DNA from: Algoriphagus chordae
GTDB lineage: Bacteria > Bacteroidota > Bacteroidia > Cytophagales > Cyclobacteriaceae
DNA length: 64,000 nt
Direction: 5' to 3'
NCBI RefSeq assembly: GCF_003254055.1
Contig: NZ_QKZT01000009.1
Location: 124,001-188,000, forward strand
Positions within the stretch are counted from its first letter, which is position 1, and each line of letters begins with the position of its first letter. The notes below the pieces were generated by a model. The model saw nothing but the letters and a program-made list of their open reading frames with translations, did no database searches and was not told the origin of the DNA. Shown here in pieces: positions 33,829 through 43,202 of this stretch. A program made the translations under genes and the position numbers.

Positions 33829-34992
33829 TCAGTTAACTTCCTTCAGCTTAAACACTTCAAAGCTCATCAGATCTTCTTCGTTTGCAGGATTATCTGGATG
33901 AGAGATTGAGATAAAAAGTCCATCCTTGCTCACAAAGGAATTTGCAGGGAAGTAGGTATTATCTGGCATCAGCGTTTCCCCCAACACATTTAAGTCTTTA
34001 TCTAAAATCATCACTGAGAACTTTCGTGGAAATCTTCTCAGTTGATCGATTTCTTCTTCATTTTGGACTTCTACTTTGGGGAAAACAAAGCGGTAAAAAA
34101 CTCCTCGGTATTTATCATACAAAATGCGCTCGTAGCGATCTGAGGCAAGCACATATTTCATGGTTTTAAATCGGCCGGTGGCATCATGAAAACTAGGAAA
34201 ATGCTGATCCACGTACTGACTTTTTGCATTTACCGTCTTTATACTATTCCCTTCCAAATCGGTCACATACAAGTTATGATCAGCAACTAGGGAATAAACC
34301 AATTTTTCTCCATCAGTCGCCATACTAAAATCCAAGAGTTTTGGCCCAGATTCATTATATCCTTTTGGCCAGGTAATAGGCAAGAGTTCTACTTCTGAAC
34401 GCTTCAAATCAATCGTATAGCTTAGTTTTTTGGAGGCAAGTGTGTCATCTGAGATTTCTCTTAAGTCTGCTTCGAATTTGGTGTTTACCAGCAACTTATT
34501 TCCACTTACAATAGGCGTGTAATTGTAGTGGGCGTTATGTACAAATGCACCCGTATATAACAGTGGTGGTTTGTAGGAATAATTTACTTTGATTTTTGCG
34601 CTTGTGTCCGTCAGATGAAGATTGCGCATGGGATACCCAAACAGGAAAATACTGTCCATAGTCTGCACATGGATTCCCGAAATATATTCGACTCCCTCTG
34701 GCCCTTCCAGATCAAAAACCATCCGCTTCTCCATTTTCCTGGATTCAAGATTATACAGCTGAATCTCGTTGTTGGTTTGATTTACATTGAATAACCAGCT
34801 GCCATTTTCGTCCTGATAAGGCACTAAACCAGCGCTTACATTTGAAGTCTGACTATCGATTGGCAGGGAAATCAACTGCCCATCAGACACCAATTCCTGT
34901 GGTGTAGTAATACTTTCCGATTCTGAGCCACAGCTTTGCAAAAAGCCCAGACTTCCAAAAAGCAGGAATAAAAAGACATTATTGTTTCTCAT
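33829..34992 (-). CDS. DUF4221 family lipoprotein (copy A)
   Basis: A 387-residue protein with a lipoprotein signal (lipobox LQSC, Cys21). The remainder is a repeated beta-strand pattern suggestive of a propeller, with the family features: an early LYNLESRKMEKRMVFDLEGP segment, a middle block on displayed names and addresses of values, and a C-terminal MILDKDLNVLGETLMPDN stretch. DUF4221 occurs in many paralogs in Cyclobacteriaceae; its function is unknown. It follows its upstream paralog by four bases, so the two form a minus-strand operon. Confidence 0.8.
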   Translation of the reverse strand: MRNNNVFLFLLFGSLGFLQSCGSESESITTPQELVSDGQLISLPIDSQTSNVSAGLVPYQDENGSWLFNVNQTNNEIQLYNLESRKMEKRMVFDLEGPEGVEYISGIHVQTMDSIFLFGYPMRNLHLTDTSAKIKVNYSYKPPLLYTGAFVHNAHYNYTPIVSGNKLLVNTKFEADLREISDDTLASKKLSYTIDLKRSEVELLPITWPKGYNESGPKLLDFSMATDGEKLVYSLVADHNLYVTDLEGNSIKTVNAKSQYVDQHFPSFHDATGRFKTMKYVLASDRYERILYDKYRGVFYRFVFPKVEVQNEEEIDQLRRFPRKFSVMILDKDLNVLGETLMPDNTYFPANSFVSKDGLFISISHPDNPANEEDLMSFEVFKLKEVN

Positions 34993-34996
34993 GCAC

Positions 34997-36151
34997 TTAA
35001 TTTAAAAGTTTCAGTTTATAATAAATCACAAAGTCTTCTTCCACACCAAAATAATCCTGATTCTTTAGCGCCAATATCTCTTCCTCTTCAGTTAATATTG
35101 TAGTAAATACTAAACCCGATGGCACAGGTATTTCATTCTGGATTAAGTGAAACTCACTATCGAAAACTGCAACAAAATACTTGCTAAGCTTTTCTAATTC
35201 TCTTTGGCCATCTGGTTCATCGCGGTCGATTTCCCGAGTCAACTCTTCCGAAATTCCCTTGGTATAAATCACGAATGTTTTATCGTTTGATTTATAGATT
35301 TCCCGAATTGTACCCGGAAAATTATTTTTGGTTATTGAATTATACACCTCTTCTTGTTCGAAGAGAACACCTATAGGTTTGACCACATCATGCACCTCCA
35401 GACTCACTTCTTTATCAAAAACAACTTCTCCTCCCTCTTCTCTATAAACCCAGAATTTCATTTCGTTTCTAAAATACAAAAGCCATTCTTTTCCAGATTG
35501 AATTACAGTTGGATACATCCATAAGTATAAATTACCATCGCTGTACATAGAATTGGGAGGGAATGGCATAGTCTCTCGACTGACATTAGTAAGAGTATCG
35601 AATACTTGTAGAATTGGCTGACCATAAATCCCTTCGAATATACTTGTCAATGATTCGTCTGTAACGATCTCAGGACGTTCAGGACGGATAAATGCAATCT
35701 CATCTCCCAACGGGTAAATTGCGTCACCAGACAATACGCTTACATAGAAGTAATCATACGGCAACTTATACTGCCAAATTCTATTTCCATTAAAGTCGTA
35801 TCTAAAAAAGCCCTGATTCGCTAGTTGAAATTCTATCTTCTCATCTCTCAATCCAATTGGGTTTAACCATCCATTCAATGCGTAAGGTCCATCAGTAGGA
35901 AAGTCGAGAGTTGATTTTGTCAGCCCATTTCTATCTAAGATCATGAATTCCATATCGCGATTTCCTCTGGCCAAATAACTTTGACTAGCTGAATCGAAAT
36001 CTATCATCCACAAATCTCCCAAGTAATCAATCCTGATAGAATCGATAATCTCAAGATGAAAATCAGCAGGCTCGCTTAGACTATCGGTACTTTTTTGACT
36101 ACAAGAAATATTAACTAGAACTATTGCAAAAGAGAGTATAAGTCTTTTCAT
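34997..36151 (-). CDS. DUF4221 family lipoprotein (copy B)
   Basis: A 384-residue protein with lipobox NISC (Cys17). The domain order is the same as in copy A: an N-terminal strand set with SYLARGNRDMEFMILDRNGL, a middle region, and a C-terminal FVAVFDSEFHLIQNEIPVPS block. Sequence identity between the copies is low by eye, so the duplication is old. It is the first gene of the pair (promoter upstream of 36151). Probably anchored to the outer or inner membrane facing the periplasm. Confidence 0.78.
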   Translation of the reverse strand: MKRLILSFAIVLVNISCSQKSTDSLSEPADFHLEIIDSIRIDYLGDLWMIDFDSASQSYLARGNRDMEFMILDRNGLTKSTLDFPTDGPYALNGWLNPIGLRDEKIEFQLANQGFFRYDFNGNRIWQYKLPYDYFYVSVLSGDAIYPLGDEIAFIRPERPEIVTDESLTSIFEGIYGQPILQVFDTLTNVSRETMPFPPNSMYSDGNLYLWMYPTVIQSGKEWLLYFRNEMKFWVYREEGGEVVFDKEVSLEVHDVVKPIGVLFEQEEVYNSITKNNFPGTIREIYKSNDKTFVIYTKGISEELTREIDRDEPDGQRELEKLSKYFVAVFDSEFHLIQNEIPVPSGLVFTTILTEEEEILALKNQDYFGVEEDFVIYYKLKLLN

Positions 36152-36201
36152 CCCTAAAGATAAATAGCTGAAACTAACCCTCTAAGTTAAATTACCTTAA
36201 C

Positions 36202-37083
36202 TCAGGCTTTCGAAATAATATTGAACACAAAGGCTCTATACTTGAGCAAAGCCACGAATATCGCTCCGCCAAATGCATTACCCATCAGAGCCGTACTTTG
36301 GAATGAAACATAATCCCAAAGAGAAATATTCGGTGAGCTCAGCATCCCCGAGAACACCTCCACACTACCGATAATACTGTGATGCAATCCTGTAAATGAC
36401 ATCACTGCGGTGATCATAAATATCATTACGATTCTACTAATGGTATCTCGCGATGAAGCTAGCAACCAAGAAAGCAAGCCCATCAGCCATCCTGCCACAA
36501 TAGCACTTACGAAGATCACAGGGGTCGTAGAATGAAGTACATGCTCGGCAATCGTCACCACTACTTCTTTGGTGAAAATCCCCAGATGTGGACCTAGCCA
36601 AAGCAAAATCCCAGAGATCATGTAACCGCCTACTAAATTTCCAGCGATCACTATTCCCCATAGCTTCAGCATGCTCCCAATAGTTCTTTTATTGTTCAGA
36701 ACAGGAAGTGTCAACAAGGCAGTTTGTTCCGTGAACAAGATACTTTGTCCCAAAACCACCAAGATAAAACCCAGTGGATATACCAATGCGACAAGCCGGA
36801 TAAGGGAGCTATCTTCTACTTTCCCAATCAAAAAAAAGTAAAGAGTACAAATCATCAAATAACTAAAGCCAATCTCTAGACCGGCCGTCAGCGAACTGGT
36901 AAAAATACTATGGGGGCTTTTGTCATAGGTTTCTTGTGCATCATTGATCTGATCACGAAGAATTTCACCATGTGTTTTAGCGCTGTCTATTCCCTTTGCA
37001 CTAGGCTTTTTGAGCTCCTTATCAATATCCCGCTGCTTATCTGCCTCGAGCTGTTCCTCAGTTTTCTCCTTTTTCCAAGCCAT
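36202..37083 (-). CDS. Formate/nitrite transporter (FNT) family protein, YfdC-like
   Basis: A 293-residue protein with a charged N-terminal part of about 60 residues and six membrane helices (about 65-285). The central His of the FNT pore is in FTGLHHSIIGSVEVF near 228. FNT channels pass formate, nitrite, acetate or hydrosulfide. The long hydrophilic N-terminus points to the YfdC branch, whose substrate is not established. An FdhF/YdeP-type oxidoreductase lies 16 kb away, but no direct link is visible. Confidence 0.85.
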   Translation of the reverse strand: MAWKKEKTEEQLEADKQRDIDKELKKPSAKGIDSAKTHGEILRDQINDAQETYDKSPHSIFTSSLTAGLEIGFSYLMICTLYFFLIGKVEDSSLIRLVALVYPLGFILVVLGQSILFTEQTALLTLPVLNNKRTIGSMLKLWGIVIAGNLVGGYMISGILLWLGPHLGIFTKEVVVTIAEHVLHSTTPVIFVSAIVAGWLMGLLSWLLASSRDTISRIVMIFMITAVMSFTGLHHSIIGSVEVFSGMLSSPNISLWDYVSFQSTALMGNAFGGAIFVALLKYRAFVFNIISKA

Positions 37084-37189
37084 TCATTCGCTGATTTTAA
37101 CTTTAACTAGCCAGCAAGTTAGTTTAATCAGGATGGTTTTTGAGTAAAAAGTATGAACTATGATAAAAGGAATTACAAACCATAAAAAA

Positions 37190-38212
37190 TCAATTGGTTG
37201 TTCTGCAAGCAGATAAAATATTAAACTCAAAGCGTTTATCGTCTTGCAAAATATCAAAAAAACCCTTCATATAGTTAGCCATATATTTCACCTCCCTTTC
37301 AGGAACCAAATGCTTCAAATCCTCCAATTCAGCATACATAATTGATTCCTTCATCAAAAATTCGCTTCGGATAGCATTCATCAATTGCTCATCCCTACAA
37401 TAGCCTCGATATAGCCGCTCGCTGACAGATTCTATATCTACTAGATTACTAACCTGCGCATATGGAGGCGAAACCATGCCCGTCATATCAAAATCATAAG
37501 CCAGCGGAACCACGGTTTTATTATCCAGTTTCAGGATTTTGACATTATGCTGATACAGACTCGACCAGTCAGTATTACCTATCATGTATTGAAACAAATC
37601 ATGTCTTACTGCGGCGGAGTCTTCCAAAAAAGTCCCAGCTATCTTTATGTTTTCCAAAATCTCTCCATCAAATCGATCTGCAACCTTGTCATCATCCTCT
37701 ATCAAAAAACCTAGTAATTGCTCGGATTCACCCTTTTTATCATCTTCATTCTCAAAGGTAATTTGAATCAAGCGGGTATTGAATGTGTACTTACTCACTT
37801 CCTCATACAATTGATAGCACAGAAATTCCTTCACCACATAGGAATCTGCATTTTTATTATTGGAGCAGGGAAACACCATTTTCAAGTTCCTGCTTCCATC
37901 AAAAAGATTACCCTTCCCCTCCTTCTTTTTGAGTCGCAGGCGAATAGGCGGATAGTAACAATTTTCCTTACGGAAATTTCCACGTACACGTAGCCCCACA
38001 TCCAAGGTATCGAGCTTACCCTCAGGATTTTTGTAAACCAGGAAAGAATCCATGAAAGTAGAGTCATTGGTCTCCGCACGTAGTTTCTTAATAGAAAACT
38101 TCATATTGATTTCCAAGATTTCCTCCGAATCAAACAACAGCTCTTCTTGCTGCGCAAAGACAGAAAAAGATAAAAAAACAATAGTGCAAAGACAGGGTAA
38201 AAACTTATTCAT
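37190..38212 (-). CDS. Secreted protein with weak CotH-kinase resemblance
   Basis: A 340-residue protein with signal peptide (1-20, ending VFAQ). The order VRGNFRKENCYYPPIRLRLK (about 78-97), a NLKMVFPC segment, EFLCYQLYEEVS, and a late FQYMIGNTDWSSLYQHNVKI then VPLAYDFDMTGMV resembles spore-coat CotH-type kinases, where Asp residues at the last two places bind metal and ATP. The match is by pattern only and weak. In Bacteroidota such proteins are usually named hypothetical. A single-gene unit. Confidence 0.5.
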   Translation of the reverse strand: MNKFLPCLCTIVFLSFSVFAQQEELLFDSEEILEINMKFSIKKLRAETNDSTFMDSFLVYKNPEGKLDTLDVGLRVRGNFRKENCYYPPIRLRLKKKEGKGNLFDGSRNLKMVFPCSNNKNADSYVVKEFLCYQLYEEVSKYTFNTRLIQITFENEDDKKGESEQLLGFLIEDDDKVADRFDGEILENIKIAGTFLEDSAAVRHDLFQYMIGNTDWSSLYQHNVKILKLDNKTVVPLAYDFDMTGMVSPPYAQVSNLVDIESVSERLYRGYCRDEQLMNAIRSEFLMKESIMYAELEDLKHLVPEREVKYMANYMKGFFDILQDDKRFEFNILSACRTTN

Positions 38213-38361
38213 GTTCTAGCTAGTTAAACGCAAAAAAATCCAACAAAATGAAGTCGATGTGATTATTTCAATCTAATCAACCTAATTTAAGGATTATAAG
38301 CTATAAACTTTTAGGAACGGAATATTAATATTTCAACCCTTGGAACAGACATCCTGTTGTT

Positions 38362-39030
38362 CTAAAGATCAGTCAATCTCACATTCTTGAATTCCACCTC
38401 TGCTCCTTCTGCTTGTAAGGCAATTCTTCCTCGGGTAGCCGTGGCATTAAACCCATCATTGACCAAGTCGCCATTCAGCCAAACAGTTACTTTATCAGCA
38501 TTGCAGACAATCTTGATATGATTCCATTCACCTAGTGGCTTTTCAGAATCATCCGTCAAATTCAAAATCCTTCTTTTCTTCTTCCCATTCACTCCCCACT
38601 CTTCTTTGGGACCACGTCTTGCCACCATATCCTCCACTTCAATATTCTGCTCAATACACCAGAAATCACCCGCATTGCTATGCATGAGTTGTACTTCTAT
38701 CGACTTGGGAAACATATCGTACAACGCTCTTGGGGTAGAAGCATGCACTAGAATCCCACAATTGCCTGGCTTCCCTGCGAATCTATAGTCAAGCTCCAGC
38801 GTGTAATTGTCATACTCAGCATCTGTGATTAAATGTCCTTGTGGAGTTCCCAAACTCACCAAAAGCCCATCCCGAATAATAAATGGAATGCGCAAGGAGC
38901 TATCTGCTTCCAAGTCAGGAATGTCCATATGCCAGCCATCCAGACTTTTTCCATCGTAGAGATTGATGGTTTGACTTTGGGCGAAAAAAGTAAATAAGAC
39001 TAAGAGTAACAATAAGGTAATTCTTCTCAT
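38362..39030 (-). CDS. Secreted DUF1080 (3-keto-disaccharide hydrolase-type) protein
   Basis: A 222-residue protein with signal peptide (1-19, ending FAQSQ). The DUF1080 jelly roll follows: NLYDGKSLDGWH at the start, YDNYTLELDYRFAGKPGNCG and ILVHAS near 75, SIEVQLMHSNAGDFWCIEQN near 112, WNHIKIVCNADKVTVWLNGD near 170 and IALQAEGAEVEFKNVRL at the end. The fold is shared with 3-keto-glucoside hydrolases/lyases. It has no oxidoreductase neighbour here, unlike the second copy at 62555-63361. Confidence 0.85.
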   Translation of the reverse strand: MRRITLLLLLVLFTFFAQSQTINLYDGKSLDGWHMDIPDLEADSSLRIPFIIRDGLLVSLGTPQGHLITDAEYDNYTLELDYRFAGKPGNCGILVHASTPRALYDMFPKSIEVQLMHSNAGDFWCIEQNIEVEDMVARRGPKEEWGVNGKKKRRILNLTDDSEKPLGEWNHIKIVCNADKVTVWLNGDLVNDGFNATATRGRIALQAEGAEVEFKNVRLTDL

Positions 39031-39184
39031 AATTTTGGGGTAGCGTTAAATGATCTATAAGCTAACAAGAATCTACACAGCGATCACCTCTCACTTATTA
39101 CTTTTTACAATTTTCTGGGATTGAAAACTACATTTCAATAGACATAAGTCTGATCCCGCTAGCTAAACGCGATTGCGCCAAAAA
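39031..39184. other. Spacer before the tandem array
   Basis: About 150 bases between the DUF1080 gene start and the tandem array. No gene is seen; it includes the candidate promoter region of the DUF1080 gene, without a clear consensus. Confidence 0.5.
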
Positions 39185-40411
39185 CTGTGACTGATCATTG
39201 CGACTTAAAACTGAAAGTTCAACCGCATTTCGTTCTATAGGAACGGCTGGTTTGTAGCAAAATGAATATATAAAGCTCCATCGTTCCGGAGGAACGGCTG
39301 GTGATATGACCTCACCATTCGTTCCTATGGAACGAGGAAATAAACGATACTCAATAAGCTACAAACCAGTTGTCCCGCTGGGACAAACTCTTCATTTTAA
39401 CCAAGTTTAGAATGATTGGAAAGTCTATGAATTCAATTCACCATCGGTCCCCATATCGGGATCGGACCAAAATCTGTGACTGATTACTGCTACTGAACAC
39501 TGAAAGTTCAACCGAATTTCGTTCCATAGGAACGGCTGGTTTGTAGCAAAATGAAGATATAAAGCACCATCGTTCCGGAGGAACGGCTGGTAAAATGACC
39601 CCACCATTCGTCCCTACGGAACGAAAAAATAGACAACCTTCAATCAGCTACAAACCAGTTGTCCCGCTGGGACAAAAAGCTTCATTTCAGCCCAGTCAAG
39701 ATGAATTAAATAGTCTAGGAATTCTATTCACCATCAAACCCGATAGTAGGATTGCATCAAAACCTGTGACTGATCACTGCGACTGAAAACTGAAAGTTCA
39801 ACCGCATTTCGTTCTATAGGAACGGCTGGTTTGTAGCAAAATGAAGATATAAAGCACCATCGTTCCGTAGGAACGTCTGGTGATATTACCCCACCATTCG
39901 TTCCTACGGAACGAGAAAATAGACAACCTTCAATCAGCTACAGACCAGTTGTCCCGCTGGGACAAAAAGCTTCATTTTAGCCCAGTCAAGATGGATTAGA
40001 GAGTCTAAGAATTCTATTCACCAGTCCCGAAAGGAAGATTGCGCCAAAAACTGCGACTGAAAACTGCGACTGAACACTGGAACTTCAACCGAATTTCGTT
40101 CCGTAGGAACCGCTGATTTGTAGCAAGATGAATATATAAAGCACCATCGTTACGTAGGAACGGCTGGTAAAATGACCCCACCATTCGTTCCTATGGAACG
40201 AGGAAATAAACGACACTCAATAAGCTACAAACCAGTTGTCCCGCTGGGACAAAATCTTCATTTTAACCAAGTTTAGAATGATTGGAAAGTCTATGAATTC
40301 AATTCACCATCGGTCCCCATATCGGGATCGGACCAAAATCTGTGACTGATTACTGCGACTGAACACTGCGACTGAACACTGCGACTGAACACTGCGACTG
40401 AACACTAAAAA
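39185..40411. repeat. Tandem array of four ~289-bp palindrome-rich units
   Basis: Units start at 39185, 39474, 39764 and 40051 (spacing 289, 290, 287, 289 bp) and a partial fifth begins at 40340. Each begins with a word array (CTGTGACTGATnACTGCGACTGA type), then carries four short palindromes in fixed order: CGTTCYATAGGAACGG, CGTTCCGGAGGAACG (or variant), CGTTCCTAyGGAACG and GTTGTCCCGCTGGGACAA. CTGGTTTGTAGC early in the unit is the exact reverse complement of GCTACAAACCAG late in it, so each unit can fold on itself. No gene is coded. The array ends in four perfect copies of GCGACTGAACACT just after the truncated haemoglobin gene's 3' end. Confidence 0.85.
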
Positions 40412-40807
40412 TCACCTCACCCTCGCTTCCCAAATCCTCATAAAAAGCATATGCGCCATTCTTCGTGCATGTTCCTTAGCATATTCCGAGTTTTCTCCTT
40501 CAAAGTATTTATCCAAAGTCTGAAACCAGAGTGCCAGCCAGTTTCCAAAATGTGCTTGCTCTATGCTATTATCTACTTCCGCATCTACTTTTCTATGCAC
40601 CTTCACGGGATTGAATTTCCCAGCACCTGGTCCGCTTTGTAGCAAGATCATTTCCCAGAAATCACTCAAATGGATCAAATGCGTATCCCAATCTTTGATC
40701 ACTCCATTGAAAATCGGCCCCAGAGTTTCATGATTCCTAACCTGATCATAAAATCTCCTCACCAAAAAATCAACTTCCTTACGCGATTTTATATCAATCT
40801 TATCCAT
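40412..40807 (-). CDS. Group III truncated haemoglobin
   Basis: A 131-residue 2-on-2 globin. The proximal haem His is His86 in SIEQAHFGNWLALWF; FxxDVxxxxxLG-type helix is VRRFYDQVRNHETLGPIFN. A distal-side VKVHRKVD stretch (His71) and the WEMILLQSGPGAGKFNP loop are typical of group III. Such proteins bind O2, NO or CO and are linked to microaerobic or nitrosative stress. Its stop abuts the tandem array. The upstream neighbour (transcribed before it) ends five bases earlier, suggesting co-transcription. Confidence 0.9.
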   Translation of the reverse strand: MDKIDIKSRKEVDFLVRRFYDQVRNHETLGPIFNGVIKDWDTHLIHLSDFWEMILLQSGPGAGKFNPVKVHRKVDAEVDNSIEQAHFGNWLALWFQTLDKYFEGENSEYAKEHARRMAHMLFMRIWEARVR

Positions 40808-40812
40808 GGTAC

Positions 40813-42054
40813 TTATTTTAAAATAGGTGCTAGCACTTCCAATTTACCATCAATATTCTCCGGAACAGGAAGACCGAGTATCCTACATATCAATGGATAC
40901 ACATGGATGTTCTGAAAAGTTTCAATTTCCAAGCCTGACTTAAATGCAGGCCCGTTGGCATAGAAGATTGCATGCATATCCTTGTAGGCAGGACTAAAAC
41001 CATGCTCACCAAACATATCGGTATCCAACCTATGCATATTGTCCTTCATTCGCGTAATAGTCGTCTCCCAAGCCAAATAATAGTCGCGGTCAGGAATAAT
41101 CAGAATATCACCAATCCTGTCCTTATACATCAAGTCCTGATAATTTTCCTTGTCATCCACATCTGTGATATGTATGGGCAAATCAGATTTCTCTAAGGTT
41201 TTTATCACCTGTTCTTTATCGGTAGGATCTTCCAAATACAAATGAGCCAAGGCTCCATTATTCACAATTCTGGCAGGTATCCCCTTGGTCAAGTCTGTCA
41301 AATTAAGGTATTGATCAGGCTTAATATCCATCATGCCATGATCAGAAACTATGATCACATTGATATCCAAGTCATAGCTTTTCAGCCCTTCGAAAAGAGC
41401 GCCAAGCTCATGATCAAGTCTCGTTAAGGTTTCTGAAAGCTTTTCATCATTGCTAGGCCCATAGCGATGGCCTGTATCATCCATATCAGAGAAATACATG
41501 GTTATCAATCTTGGACGCTCTTCAGCAGGAAGCTCCAGCCATTTGAAAACCTCAGTTACTCTAGTCAAATTACTAACTTTACCATCATAATCATGGTAAT
41601 AAGATGGGCGAATACCCTGCACATCTGCTTCTGATCCCACAAAGAAATAACTCGCAGCTACCATGTCATTTTGCTCTGCTAGCACCCATAGTGGTGTTCC
41701 CCCATACCAAGTCCCATCCTGCACAATTTCAGTTTTACCAATGGCATAAGTCAGATCCTTCTCAGGGTCATAAAAAGAATTACCTACCAAACCATGATGC
41801 TCAGGCTTTAGCCCTGTAGCGATGGTATAGTGATTAGGGAAAGTCTTGCTAGGAAAGGAAGGCATCATGCTTTCAGCTTCAACCCCTTCGGCTATAAACC
41901 GCGAAAGATTTTCGGGTTTGAACCTCTCCACATAGTCATATCTGAAACCATCCAGAGAAATCAAGATTACGATCGGTTCTTTTTTTTCTTGGGAAAAAGC
42001 AAGACTAGGAAATGCTAAAACAGCTAGTAGCAGTAGGGAAGAGAATCTTTTCAT
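40813..42054 (-). CDS. Ectonucleotide pyrophosphatase/phosphodiesterase (alkaline phosphatase superfamily)
   Basis: About 413 residues from ATG 42054 with signal peptide (1-21, ending FSQ); an upstream in-frame ATG at 42105 would place charged residues before it and is rejected. Metal site: ISLDGFRYDY (Asp35), the nucleophile Thr71 in PSFPSKTFPNHYTIATGL, FSDMDDTGHRYGP near 194 (Asp, His) and VSDHGM near 248. NPP-type enzymes hydrolyse nucleotide or lipid phosphodiesters. The haemoglobin gene follows after five bases. Confidence 0.9.
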   Translation of the reverse strand: MKRFSSLLLLAVLAFPSLAFSQEKKEPIVILISLDGFRYDYVERFKPENLSRFIAEGVEAESMMPSFPSKTFPNHYTIATGLKPEHHGLVGNSFYDPEKDLTYAIGKTEIVQDGTWYGGTPLWVLAEQNDMVAASYFFVGSEADVQGIRPSYYHDYDGKVSNLTRVTEVFKWLELPAEERPRLITMYFSDMDDTGHRYGPSNDEKLSETLTRLDHELGALFEGLKSYDLDINVIIVSDHGMMDIKPDQYLNLTDLTKGIPARIVNNGALAHLYLEDPTDKEQVIKTLEKSDLPIHITDVDDKENYQDLMYKDRIGDILIIPDRDYYLAWETTITRMKDNMHRLDTDMFGEHGFSPAYKDMHAIFYANGPAFKSGLEIETFQNIHVYPLICRILGLPVPENIDGKLEVLAPILK

Positions 42055-42151
42055 GAGATAAGCTTTCCACAAAAATACCTGCTGGCGTAATGGCAAGCAA
42101 TCCAAACGTCACTTATAACAGATTGGTAAAACCTGAATACGGCTTCATTCA

Positions 42152-42991
42152 TTATTTCTTAAAATAAGCATGATCCTCAAGCCAGTCTTTCAATCGATCT
42201 GGCCAGTGATTGATACTTACAAACTCGGAGCGAAAACCCATATTAAAAGCATGCTCATCCTTGGAAAACAAATGCATTTCCACATCTGCACCTGCTTTGC
42301 GATAAGCTAGCATCGTGTCCACAATGGTACTGGAGCAACATTCATCCTTATTTGCTGCGACAAGAAATACAGGCGGCGCATCAGCTTCTACAGTCGTAGG
42401 AGTGCCCAAAGGCCCCGGATAAACTTGAATTTGGAAATTAGGCTGTGCGGAAAAGTGCTCTATAAGATCCTCAGAACCTGCATTTCCAGGATTAGCATCG
42501 TAAGCTACCCAGTTGACCACCTCACCACCTGCAGAGAAACCCATGACCCCAATACGATCAGAATCTATCCCCCAGTTCTCAGCATTGGAGCGCACCAATC
42601 GCATAGCTCTAGTGACATCCTGAGTCGGATGCGCTTCGGTATAAGGAGAATCCTCTTCTCTAAAAAGCCTGTATTTCAACACGCCAACTGTCACCCCAAG
42701 CTCATTAAGAAACTTGGCTGGCGCGACTCCTTCTCCATTGAAACCCAGATTTCTGAAACCTCCACCTGGGCAAACAAGAATAAAGCTACCGTTTGGTTTC
42801 TCTGGTTTAAACAGCGTGATACTTGGATTGTGAATATTCCTCACCCACCAGTCCTGAGCGAGCTCAGGCTCATCTTTTCTATCTTCAAAACCTGGCGCTC
42901 CATTTTCCCAGAGAAATATTTTCTCTCCACTTTCTTGAGCGAAAACTAGGCTGGGCAAAACCAGAATTAGGCAAAACAGAAAATTCCTCAT
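42152..42991 (-). CDS. Secreted alpha/beta hydrolase (esterase)
   Basis: About 279 residues from ATG 42991; an upstream in-frame ATG at 43057 is rejected because the signal peptide (RNFLFCLILVLPSLVFAQ) starts here. Nucleophile Ser153 in VMGFSAGGEV, Asp216 in NKDECCS and His247 in KDEHAFNMGF complete the triad; the oxyanion loop is CPGGGF. It resembles acetyl-xylan esterase or BD-FAE type proteins of Bacteroidota. The substrate is unknown, though a deacetylase of plant or algal polysaccharide is plausible. Confidence 0.87.
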   Translation of the reverse strand: MRNFLFCLILVLPSLVFAQESGEKIFLWENGAPGFEDRKDEPELAQDWWVRNIHNPSITLFKPEKPNGSFILVCPGGGFRNLGFNGEGVAPAKFLNELGVTVGVLKYRLFREEDSPYTEAHPTQDVTRAMRLVRSNAENWGIDSDRIGVMGFSAGGEVVNWVAYDANPGNAGSEDLIEHFSAQPNFQIQVYPGPLGTPTTVEADAPPVFLVAANKDECCSSTIVDTMLAYRKAGADVEMHLFSKDEHAFNMGFRSEFVSINHWPDRLKDWLEDHAYFKK

Positions 42992-43202
42992 GGCGATTTT
43001 AGCTTGTATAGACTTAGTTGATTTTACACTTAAAAAAGAGCATCTACAAACTACCACTTTTCTGTGATATCAATATCAATTCCAGCCTCTACCTCCACAC
43101 AATCGGGAATATTTTCCCAGACAAAAACTCAAAAAACACGCTCCACAGCTCAATATAGACATGGTATATGAATTGAAACTAGGAAGAGCATCAAACAAAA
43201 CA

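Noticed and set aside
39425..39786. Frames of about 60 codons within the tandem array
   Set aside because: They consist of repeat palindromes read as protein and differ between units through stops.
39185..40411. CRISPR array
   Set aside because: The period is about 289 bp, the units are similar over their full length, and there are no short direct repeats with unique spacers and no cas genes.
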